From NCBI GenBank assembly GCA_047017005.1, contig JBKXSZ010000034.1:1-7954 (forward strand): a stretch of 7,954 nt of DNA. Reading direction: 5' to 3'. A model generated the notes under the pieces. It did not search any database, had not been told where the DNA came from, and saw only the letters and a list, made by a program, of their open reading frames with translations. Positions 1-6,299 of the stretch are shown piece by piece (position 1 is the stretch's first letter; every line of letters starts with the position of its first letter). The stretch is from JBKXSZ01 sp047017005 (lineage in GTDB: Bacteria; Bacillota; Clostridia; TANB77; CAG-508). Both the position numbers and the translations under genes were made by a program.

Positions 1-1
1 A

Positions 2-460
2 TATACATATTTTGCAAGTGTTGCAAAAAAAGAAGGATATGAACAAATTGCTGCTTTATTCTTAGAAACAGCTGAAAATGAAAAAGAACATGCAAAAATC
101 CATTTTAAATATTTAAATGGAATCGGAGATACCAAAGCAAACTTAGCAGATGCTGCCGCTGGAGAAAATTATGAATGGACTGATATGTATGCTAACTTTG
201 CAAAAGAAGCAGATGAAGAAGGATTTACAGAGATTGCTCAAAAATTCAGAGCAATTGCTGATGTAGAAAAACACCATGAAGAAAGATATAGAAAATTATT
301 AGCCAACGTTGAAAATGGAGAAGTTTTCAAAAAGGGAAGCATTGTTATATGGAAATGTAGAAACTGTGGTCACATTGTTGTTGGAACAGAAGCTCCACAA
401 GTTTGCCCAGTATGTAATCACCCAAGATCTTTCTTTGAAGTAAATGCCGAAAATTATTAA
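2..460 (+). CDS. rbr: Rubrerythrin, 5' end outside the window
   Basis: Rubrerythrin is a cytoplasmic non-haem iron protein that reduces hydrogen peroxide in anaerobes, with electrons passing through a rubredoxin-type centre. The open frame runs from base 2 without a start, giving 152 visible residues. The visible part begins with YTYFASVAKKEG, which normally follows the GESQARNR segment, so about 26 N-terminal residues, including the first diiron glutamate, lie off the left edge. Diiron motifs seen are EKEH (visible residues 27-30), ENYE (55-58) and EKHH (89-92). The C-terminal rubredoxin-like domain has two iron-binding cysteine pairs, CRNC (119-122) and CPVC (135-138). The ATG at base 185 lies in the middle of the four-helix domain and is not the true start. 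The gene ends 14 bases before a strong hairpin terminator. The family assignment is secure. Confidence 0.95.
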   Translation, partial: YTYFASVAKKEGYEQIAALFLETAENEKEHAKIHFKYLNGIGDTKANLADAAAGENYEWTDMYANFAKEADEEGFTEIAQKFRAIADVEKHHEERYRKLLANVENGEVFKKGSIVIWKCRNCGHIVVGTEAPQVCPVCNHPRSFFEVNAENY

Positions 461-474
461 TATATTAATATGTA

Positions 475-506
475 AAAAAGAAGAAAGTGTATTCTTTCTT
501 CTTTTT
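475..506. terminator. Bidirectional intrinsic terminator between rubrerythrin and rimO
   Basis: A perfect 13-bp inverted repeat pairs bases 475-487 (AAAAAGAAGAAAG) with 494-506 (CTTTCTTCTTTTT) around a 6-base loop. The A-rich left arm and T-rich right arm supply a U tract on either strand. It lies between the stop of rubrerythrin (460) and the stop of the convergent rimO gene (533), so it probably ends transcription from both sides. The stem is rather AT-rich. Confidence 0.85.
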
Positions 507-532
507 ATGTTGTATACTTTGTTTTTCTATTC

Positions 533-1846
533 TTAGACAAGTTCTCCTATTAAATCATATTCTTGAACCCCTGTTATTTTACAAGTAACATATTGGTTTA
601 TTTTATCCTCTTTTTTATCATCTATCCTAATATATACATATCCGTCTATATCTGGTACATCCATATAAGTTCTTCCGATATAGTAGTTGCCATCAAAAGA
701 TTTTGCTTCTATTAATACGGAATATGTTTTTCCTACTTTTTCTTCTAATCTTTCTTTAGAAATTCCTTGTTGTAACTTCATAATTTTGTTATATCTACTT
801 TTCTTGGTACTTGGGTGAATTTGCTCTTTTAACCTAGCTGCTGGAGTTCCCTCTTCTTTAGAATATTGGAAGACTCCTAACTTATCAAATCGAGTACCTT
901 TTACAAATTCATATAATCGCTTAAAATCTTCCTCAGTTTCTCCTGGAAATCCTACTATTAGAGTTGTTCTTAAAATAACATCTGGTATTTCCATTCTTAA
1001 TTTTTTCATTAGTTCTTTAATACTTTCCCCAGTACTTTTTCGATTCATTCTTTTCAAAACTGGATTTGAAATATGTTGAATTGGAATATCAAAATATTTA
1101 CATATCTTATCCTCTGTCTTTACAACTTTTATTAATTCATCCGTTATGGTTTCTGGATAAGCATAAAGAAAACGTATCCATTTAAAACCTGAAATCTTAC
1201 ACAATTTTTTTAATAGTTCTGCTAGTTTTGGTTTTCCATATAAATCAATTCCATATTTCGTTGTATCCTGTGCAATAACAATTAATTCAGTAATCCCTTG
1301 TTTTGCTATTTTTTCTGCTTCTTCTAAAATCTCCTCCATTGGTCTACTAATAAAAGGTCCTCGAATTGCCGGAATTGCACAATAAGTACAGTGATTACTA
1401 CATCCTTCTGCTATTTTTAGATATGCCATATTTTTTCCTGTTGATAATATTCTATCCATATAGGATAGCGTATTATCTTCTTCAACAACTGATTTTTTCC
1501 CTATTAGTTTTTCTATCTTTTCCCATAACGAATCATACTCCCCTATGCTTAAAAATAAATCTACTTCGGGCATTTCCTTTTTTAATTCTTGCTGATATCT
1601 TTCTACTAAGCATCCCATTACCACTAAATACTGACATCTTTTCTTCTTATATTCTGCCATCTCCAATATAGTAGCAATTGCCTCTTCCTTCGCAGAAGTA
1701 ATAAATCCACAAGTATTAATTACAATCATATCTGCTTCTTTTGGGTTATTTACAATTTTCATGCCTTTCTTTATCATAAGTCCAATTGTCATTTCTGTAT
1801 CCACTAAGTTTTTAGAACATCCTAATGATATAAATCCTACGTTCAT
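533..1846 (-). CDS. rimO: Ribosomal protein S12 methylthiotransferase RimO
   Basis: RimO is a radical-SAM enzyme that adds a methylthio group to a conserved aspartate of ribosomal protein S12, using two iron-sulfur clusters in the cytoplasm. The 437-residue length is normal for the family. The N-terminal methylthiotransferase domain carries the three cluster cysteines at C10 (GCSKN), C46 (NTCGF) and C79 (MGCLVERY). The radical-SAM motif CSNHCTYC (C149, C153, C156) is followed by IPAIRGPFISRP. PIQHIS lies at 255-260, and a TRAM domain occupies about 372-437 with the typical VPDIDG segment. The GCSKN N terminus, IRG-SRP and PDIDG favour RimO over the tRNA enzyme MiaB. The start is supported by AGGAG at 1853-1857, six bases upstream. 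The stop of the CapA-like gene is only 22 bases away, so the two are probably co-transcribed. Confidence 0.95.
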   Translation of the reverse strand: MNVGFISLGCSKNLVDTEMTIGLMIKKGMKIVNNPKEADMIVINTCGFITSAKEEAIATILEMAEYKKKRCQYLVVMGCLVERYQQELKKEMPEVDLFLSIGEYDSLWEKIEKLIGKKSVVEEDNTLSYMDRILSTGKNMAYLKIAEGCSNHCTYCAIPAIRGPFISRPMEEILEEAEKIAKQGITELIVIAQDTTKYGIDLYGKPKLAELLKKLCKISGFKWIRFLYAYPETITDELIKVVKTEDKICKYFDIPIQHISNPVLKRMNRKSTGESIKELMKKLRMEIPDVILRTTLIVGFPGETEEDFKRLYEFVKGTRFDKLGVFQYSKEEGTPAARLKEQIHPSTKKSRYNKIMKLQQGISKERLEEKVGKTYSVLIEAKSFDGNYYIGRTYMDVPDIDGYVYIRIDDKKEDKINQYVTCKITGVQEYDLIGELV

Positions 1847-1868
1847 CTTTTTCTCCTTTTTTCTTTTT

Positions 1869-3170
1869 TTATTCTGTTTTTATTAATTCTTCTAGTTGTC
1901 GCAATGCTTTTTTAAATTGATTTTGTAATTTTTCATCTATTTTTTCTTCCTGTTTTTCTGCTTTCTTTAGTGTTTCTTTGATGTCAAATAATTCATATCG
2001 TTCTTTCTCTTTTTCTCCATTGTCTACCAAATATAGCGGTGTATAAGTTACTTTTACTAAAGATACTTTTCCAGATGCAATTTCTTTCTCCACATCAAAT
2101 TGCACCAATAGTTCTACATTCGGGTCTATTGTTCCTCTTTTCTTCTTATTCATAACTATTTCATTCTGGGATAAGAAGCTTCCCAAACTATATACGACAA
2201 GTACGGGTTCTCCTTCTGAATTTTCTTTCATTTCCATCTTTTGAATTCCACTTGAATTATTACCTAATATTACATTTGCTCCAGCATCAATTAACATATC
2301 TACCCATTTTTGTTGCTTACTTGTAACAGATGTATCTTTTCCCTTTTCCCAATACATATTTACAACAATAAATTCCGCTCCCTCTTCTTTAGCAGCTTTT
2401 ATATCATTCCTTATCTTTTCTTCTTCAGCTATATTAATATATTCAGATGCTTCCTCTATATTTTTTGTATTTTCCAACCCCTCTGTATAGGCTAAAAAAG
2501 CAAATGGAATATTACGAATATTTTTTATGATATAATCTTTTTTATCTTGTTGTAATTTTGTTCCTACCACAGTAATCTCATTTTTCTCTAAAGCAGCTTT
2601 GGTATTTACAACTCCAGGAGCACCTTGTATATAGCTATTTGGAGTTGCCGTATTTACGAAATTAATCCCCACTTTCTTCATGTCTACTACTAACTTCTCA
2701 GGAACGATATTTCCTTTCTTTTGTGTATCTATCCCTATTTGCACATTTGTTCCTAAGGTTGTAAGTACTGCTTCTGATTTTCTTGTATACGTTTCTATTG
2801 CTTTCATTTTTCCATAAAAGTCATATTCTCCTGAAGCGATATCGTGGGCATCCTCACTTAAAGAAGAAGGGCAAAGGATATCCCCAATTGCTGTTAGACG
2901 AACCGTTACTTTTGATATTTTCTCTTCCTCCGTTGTTTCTGCATTTTTTACGGTTTGATTAAAAATCTCACTTTGTGTAAGCATTCTCTCTTTTTCCTGC
3001 TTCTTTACAGAAAAACGGGTTATTATTACTCGTATTCCTAATATAATACCAGTTAGAATAATTAGCATAAAGAAAAAAATCATAACTTTTTTAAATGATT
3101 TTTTAGTAAACAGAATTCTATTTTGACCTCTTTGATTTCTTCTAAAATTTCCCATTCTCTCGCCTTTCAT
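1869..3170 (-). CDS. CapA-like membrane-anchored protein, metal site apparently lost
   Basis: The protein resembles the CapA (PgsA/poly-gamma-glutamate) calcineurin-like phosphoesterase family. It has a basic N terminus (1-29), one hydrophobic membrane segment (about 30-51, VMIFFFMLIILTGIILG), a charged linker, then the CapA domain from about 88 to 385. The charged tail (386-433) is probably helical or coiled. The topology suggests an extracytoplasmic domain. Family landmarks seen are AIGDIL (94-99), FAFLAYTEG (223-231), KAAKEEGAEFIVV (258-270), GANVILG (297-303) and VYSLGSF (326-332). Residues expected to bind metal are replaced: LGTN (139-142) for NLE, TPN (176-178) for NNH, YWE (273-275) for HWG, and NNSS (304-307) for xHPH. 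It may be a binding or scaffold protein rather than an enzyme; ligand unknown. The start is uncertain: Met6 (codon at 3155-3153) has AAAGG seven bases upstream, better placed than the AGGA 13 bases before Met1. rimO lies directly downstream. Confidence 0.8.
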   Translation of the reverse strand: MKGERMGNFRRNQRGQNRILFTKKSFKKVMIFFFMLIILTGIILGIRVIITRFSVKKQEKERMLTQSEIFNQTVKNAETTEEEKISKVTVRLTAIGDILCPSSLSEDAHDIASGEYDFYGKMKAIETYTRKSEAVLTTLGTNVQIGIDTQKKGNIVPEKLVVDMKKVGINFVNTATPNSYIQGAPGVVNTKAALEKNEITVVGTKLQQDKKDYIIKNIRNIPFAFLAYTEGLENTKNIEEASEYINIAEEEKIRNDIKAAKEEGAEFIVVNMYWEKGKDTSVTSKQQKWVDMLIDAGANVILGNNSSGIQKMEMKENSEGEPVLVVYSLGSFLSQNEIVMNKKKRGTIDPNVELLVQFDVEKEIASGKVSLVKVTYTPLYLVDNGEKEKERYELFDIKETLKKAEKQEEKIDEKLQNQFKKALRQLEELIKTE

Positions 3171-3187
3171 TATTTTTACTTTTTCCT

Positions 3188-3221
3188 ATTTTATCATATT
3201 TCGTCTTCATTTAGAAGAACT
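3188..3221 (-). promoter_or_regulatory. Weak candidate promoter for the CapA-like/rimO pair
   Basis: On the − strand a TATGAT (3198-3193), overlapping GATAAAAT, lies about 25 bases upstream of the annotated start. No good −35 hexamer exists at 16-18 bases; the best are AGTTCT or TTCTAA. The region is very AT-rich, so chance matches are likely. It is listed because the divergent 194-base spacer must hold a promoter for this gene pair and this is the best −10 candidate. Confidence 0.25.
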
Positions 3222-3306
3222 TTTCTTTTTTTCCTCTTTTTTGTCGTTTTATTAGTTTCTCTTTTGCACTCTTTCTTAATTTTTAAAACGGAGTGGTCGG
3301 TTTTTA

Positions 3307-3335
3307 TTGCTTTCTTCTTCTCTTTGGGATACAAT
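3307..3335 (+). promoter_or_regulatory. Sigma-A-type promoter of the acyl-CoA synthetase gene
   Basis: TTGCTT (3307-3312) and TACAAT (3330-3335) are separated by exactly 17 bases, a good match to the vegetative −35/−10 arrangement. Transcription would begin near 3342, leaving a leader of about 23 bases that carries the ribosome binding site. An imperfect palindrome just upstream (3285-3304) could be an operator. Confidence 0.6.
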
Positions 3336-3352
3336 AGCAAAGTATAAAATAG

Positions 3353-3358
3353 AGGAGG
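3353..3358 (+). promoter_or_regulatory. Consensus ribosome binding site of the acyl-CoA synthetase gene
   Basis: AGGAGG, a full Shine-Dalgarno consensus, ends six bases before the ATG at 3365. This fixes the start and predicts efficient initiation. Confidence 0.85.
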
Positions 3359-3364
3359 TAAATT

Positions 3365-5131
3365 ATGCCAAATGATTTAGAAAAGAATAATAAAAAAGTT
3401 ATATATGGAAATGCTAGGGAAGTAAAAGATTTAAAAGATTTATTAACACAATCTGTTAATCTATTTGGAGACCATATTGCTTATAAATATAAGAAAAATG
3501 CATCTCTTAAAAATCCACAATATGTAGAAGTTACCTACAAAGATTTTCAAAAAGATATTCATCAATTGGGAACTGCACTTATGGATATGGGGCTTGCTGA
3601 AAAAAGAATTGCTGTAATTGGACCCAATCGCTATGAATGGTGTGTTAGTCATTTAGCCATTACAACCGGAAATATGGTAATTGTACCATTAGATAAAGCC
3701 TTACCAGCAAATGAAATAAAAAGTTTAATTTTAAGAAGTGAAGCAGATGCTGTTATCTTTGATAAAAAATATTTAGATACTTTTATGGAAATTAAAGAAG
3801 AAGGCTTATCCAATCTACAATTCTACATCTGTATGGATGATGAAGTTAAAAGCGATTCTGTCCTTTCTTATCCAGATTTAATGAAAAAAGGAAAAGCATT
3901 AATAAATAAAGGCGATACTAGGCATCAAGATGCTATTATCGATAGTGAAAAAATGTCTATCATGTTATTTACCTCTGGAACTACTTCTATTGCCAAAGCT
4001 GTTATGCTGTCCCATCGAAATATCTGTTCTAATCTAACAGCAATTGCTAAACATTTAACTTTAAAAGACACTGATACCCTTTTATCTTTCTTACCATTAC
4101 ATCATACCTTTGAATCTACTATTACATTCCTTTATGGTCTATATTCAGGATGTACTGTTGCCTTTTGTGATGGATTAAAATATATAACAAAAAATTTAGA
4201 AGAATACAAAGTAACTGTTTTTGTTTGTGTTCCTCTACTTCCAGAAGCCATGTACAAAAAGATATTAAAAGGTATCGAAGAACAAGGAAAAACAAGATTA
4301 ATTCATATTATGACGAAAGTATGTAATTTTCTATTACATTTCCATATTGATATTCGAAGAAAAGTCTTTAAAGAAGTTATTGATAAATTAGGAGGACATT
4401 TAAGATTAATGCTATTTGGAGCTGCTCCTATGGATAAAAAAGTAATTATTGGCCTTAACAATTTTGGTATTGAAATGGCACAAGGTTATGGTTTAACAGA
4501 AACTTCCCCTGTTCTAACCGCAGAGATGGACCATTATAGAAGACCGGGTTCTATTGGACTTCCTTTGCAAAATGTAGAACTTAAAATATCAAATCCAGAT
4601 GAAAACGGAGTTGGAGAAATCACTGCAAAAGGCCCTAATGTTATGATAGGATATTATCAAAATCAAGAGGCTACCAATGCCGTATTAAAGGATGGTTGGT
4701 TCTATACTGGTGATTTAGGTTATATGGATAAAGATGGTTTTGTCTATATTACTGGAAGACAAAAAGATGTTATTGTTTTAAAAAACGGAAAAAATATTTA
4801 CCCTCAGGAAATAGAGCTTCTTATTAATAAATTACCTTATGTAGCGGAAAGTATTGTATATGCCAAACCAAGTAAAACAAGAGAAGGAGACTTAGAACTT
4901 TGTACAAAAGTCGTTTATGACAAAGATCATATGAAAACTCTTTTCCCTGATAAAAAAGAGGAAGATTATTATGATATCATTTGGGTTGAGATTAAAAAAA
5001 TTAATAAAGAAATGCCTCCTTACAAAGCACTAAGAGAACTAATTGTAACAGATGAACCACTTATCAAAACAACTACACAAAAAGTAAAAAGATTTGAAGA
5101 AATCAAAAAAATCTTAGCAGAAAGTAAATAA
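3365..5131 (+). CDS. AMP-dependent long-chain fatty-acid-CoA ligase-like protein
   Basis: This is an adenylate-forming enzyme, most like long-chain acyl-CoA synthetases, which activate a carboxylic acid with ATP to an acyl-AMP and then transfer it to CoA. Of its 588 residues, the large N-terminal domain holds the phosphate loop FTSGTTSIAKAV (202-213), LPLHHTFE (243-250), FGAAP (351-355) and the GYGLTETSP motif (374-382). TGDLGYMDKDGF (448-459), GRQKDVIVLKNGKNIYPQEIE (464-484) and a C-terminal TTTQKVKRFE (569-578), with the likely catalytic lysine K573, complete the fold. The phosphate loop differs from the common TSGTTGxPKG form (S, A and A at the G, P and G positions), but the SGTT and Lys are intact, so activity is expected. 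The substrate cannot be read from sequence; long-chain fatty acid is inferred from overall similarity. The gene appears monocistronic, with its own promoter, strong ribosome binding site and terminator. Confidence 0.88.
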   Translation: MPNDLEKNNKKVIYGNAREVKDLKDLLTQSVNLFGDHIAYKYKKNASLKNPQYVEVTYKDFQKDIHQLGTALMDMGLAEKRIAVIGPNRYEWCVSHLAITTGNMVIVPLDKALPANEIKSLILRSEADAVIFDKKYLDTFMEIKEEGLSNLQFYICMDDEVKSDSVLSYPDLMKKGKALINKGDTRHQDAIIDSEKMSIMLFTSGTTSIAKAVMLSHRNICSNLTAIAKHLTLKDTDTLLSFLPLHHTFESTITFLYGLYSGCTVAFCDGLKYITKNLEEYKVTVFVCVPLLPEAMYKKILKGIEEQGKTRLIHIMTKVCNFLLHFHIDIRRKVFKEVIDKLGGHLRLMLFGAAPMDKKVIIGLNNFGIEMAQGYGLTETSPVLTAEMDHYRRPGSIGLPLQNVELKISNPDENGVGEITAKGPNVMIGYYQNQEATNAVLKDGWFYTGDLGYMDKDGFVYITGRQKDVIVLKNGKNIYPQEIELLINKLPYVAESIVYAKPSKTREGDLELCTKVVYDKDHMKTLFPDKKEEDYYDIIWVEIKKINKEMPPYKALRELIVTDEPLIKTTTQKVKRFEEIKKILAESK

Positions 5132-5135
5132 TATG

Positions 5136-5163
5136 AAAAAACACTATGCTAGTAGTGTTTTTT
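5136..5163. terminator. Bidirectional intrinsic terminator between the ligase and GNAT genes
   Basis: A perfect 11-bp stem pairs 5136-5146 (AAAAAACACTA) with 5153-5163 (TAGTGTTTTTT) around a 6-base loop. It begins four bases after the ligase stop codon and continues into T. On the opposite strand it also ends in a T run and lies 33 bases beyond the GNAT stop, so it probably serves both convergent genes. Confidence 0.9.
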
Positions 5164-5196
5164 TATTCATCTTTTTCTCTTATTTAAAGTGTAATC

Positions 5197-5640
5197 TTAA
5201 AACTTCTTTTCATAGTAATGTATATCCATACATAGAAAATTTCCATCCCATATTTCTTCTTTATAGTTATCAACAAAAAAATTCTTTACTGTATGGTGAT
5301 ATTGTGTAAAGCCATGTAGTACATAAAAAGGTATCATTCGTTCACTTGTTCCTACTATCATTTTTTTATATTTTTTACGATAGATAGAAAATAGATATTC
5401 TATCATTTGACTAGCATAATGTGCCCCTCTATATTCCTCTTTTGTTGCAATATTCTTCAGTTCTACTGTATTTGCATCATATGGTAGAACTACAGCTTCA
5501 CAAATAATCTCTTTATTTTCTAAAATAGCGTATACTTCTCCCTTTTTTAAATACGATTCTATGACCTCCCTGTCTGGGTCTGCTTCCAAAAACAAATCCA
5601 TACACTGCTCTTTGTTTTCCTCTATTTTAATAAATTTCAT
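5197..5640 (-). CDS. GNAT-family N-acetyltransferase, YvbK-like
   Basis: This is a 147-residue single-domain GNAT protein, which would transfer an acetyl group from acetyl-CoA to an unknown amine. The core strand and acetyl-CoA loop are visible at about 58-82: TVELKNIATKEEYRGAHYAS. A conserved C-terminal part holds IPFYVLHGF (103-111) and FFVDNYKEEIWDG (121-133), which recalls the Bacillus YvbK group. The loop reads RGAHYA (71-76), where the R/Q-x-x-G-x-G/A signature normally has glycine instead of His74. The start is supported by GGGAG five bases upstream of the ATG. The gene is the last of the − strand run starting at pth and lies 44 bases after the broken DUF3795 gene; its substrate is not indicated by the neighbours. 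Confidence 0.82.
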   Translation of the reverse strand: MKFIKIEENKEQCMDLFLEADPDREVIESYLKKGEVYAILENKEIICEAVVLPYDANTVELKNIATKEEYRGAHYASQMIEYLFSIYRKKYKKMIVGTSERMIPFYVLHGFTQYHHTVKNFFVDNYKEEIWDGNFLCMDIHYYEKKF

Positions 5641-5684
5641 TTCTACTCCCTATTGTTTAAATTCCTTAAGACTTTTAGTCTATC

Positions 5685-5952
5685 TTATATGCTTTTTTCA
5701 AATTCTGCATCTGACATACTTGGATCCCTTAATTCTTTAAATTTAGTGCAAGGCAACTTATCACATTCTGCACATGTTTTATAATAATACTTTTCTACTG
5801 GACATTTATATAGCGGGCAAGTGTCTTTTCCGATATAGGATAGCCAACTTGGTTTTCCTTGTATCCTGAATACATTTTTGACAGTTCTTCTTATATTCTT
5901 GACAACTACTACACTCTACTCCACAAGGAGAAACTACTTTTTCTGCTGTCAT
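5685..5952 (-). pseudogene. DUF3795 cysteine-rich small protein, frameshifted
   Basis: Reading the − strand from the ATG at 5952-5950 gives MTAEKVVSPCGVECSSCQEY, then KKNCQKC up to C27 (5874-5872). After this the frame loses similarity and stops early. The frame one base further along, from 5867, continues as RIQGKPSW, YIGKDTCPLYKC, TCAECDKLPC and KFKELRDPSMSD to a TAA at 5687-5685. Joined, this makes an 88-residue protein with ten cysteines, matching the DUF3795 pattern (CG-CxxC, GKPxW, CPLYxC, CxxCxxLPC, LRDPxMS) at normal length. One extra base in 5868-5871 explains the break and restores the expected spacing between the KC and the GKP. DUF3795 has no firmly known role; the cysteines suggest metal binding. 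The start has GGAG at 5965-5962, nine bases upstream. The gene sits between bofA and the GNAT gene on the same strand. The break could be a true mutation or a sequence error. Confidence 0.82.
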
Positions 5953-6025
5953 ATTTTATTTCTCCATCTTTTATTCTCTTTACTTCATTTCTAATATATT
6001 AATTCTTATTTATTTTTTATCTCTT

Positions 6026-6279
6026 CTATATAATAAAATGTAAAATAGTAACAATAATAACTCCTGGAATTCCTAATATTCCAACAATAATAGCAGTTAC
6101 CCAATTAAGAGCTAATGTAAAGCCAAATCCGACTCCAATTAAAAGTAAATTACAATTCCACCTACAATTGCATTAATTATTAGTTTTATAATTAGTTTTA
6201 CTGGTAATGAAAGAATCTTTAAAATGACATATAAAACTAGAATAGTAATGATAAAGGCTATGATAAAACTGATATTCAT
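6026..6279 (-). pseudogene. bofA: Pro-sigma-K processing inhibitor BofA, frameshifted
   Basis: BofA is a small membrane protein of endospore formers that holds the SpoIVFB protease inactive and so delays sigma-K processing in the mother cell. From the ATG at 6279-6277 the − strand reads MNISFIIAFIITILVLYVIL and then LPVKLIIKLIINAIVGGIVI, and hits TAA at 6141-6139. The neighbouring frame from 6148 continues LLLIGVGFGF, ALNWVTAIIVGILGIPGVII to a TAG at 6028-6026. Joining them with one added base near 6148-6151 gives about 84 residues, the usual BofA length, with the family's NAIVG and NxxTAxIVGxLGIPGV features. The start has AGGAG (6292-6288) eight bases upstream and lies 20 bases beyond the RNase E/G stop, so it is in the same transcript. 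The sequence at the break is not a classic −1 slippery heptamer, so a one-base deletion or a sequencing error is likelier than programmed frameshifting. Confidence 0.82.
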
Positions 6280-6299
6280 CTCTTTTTCTCCTCTCTAAT

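Noticed and set aside
1366..1671. A 101-codon + strand open frame
   Set aside because: It is antisense to the conserved radical-SAM region of rimO and has the hydrophobic make-up expected of a shadow frame; no ribosome binding site.
3123..3347. A 74-codon + strand open frame covering the start of the CapA-like gene and most of the divergent spacer
   Set aside because: It is almost all Phe, Leu and Ser from a pyrimidine-rich antisense strand, has no ribosome binding site, and contains the ligase −35 and −10 elements.
3965..4005. Altered phosphate-loop motif in the acyl-CoA synthetase as a sign of inactivity
   Set aside because: SGTT and the following Lys are kept and all later motifs are present, so the S and A replacements are more likely ordinary subgroup variation.
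5655..5685. Short inverted repeat AGACTAAAAGTCT near the GNAT start
   Set aside because: A 5-bp stem with a 3-base loop and no T tract is within chance for such AT-rich sequence.
6139..6153. Programmed −1 frameshifting as the explanation for bofA
   Set aside because: The mRNA reads GUA AUU UAC UUU UAA; no X XXY YYZ heptamer is present, re-pairing after a −1 slip would be mismatched, and BofA is not known to use recoding.
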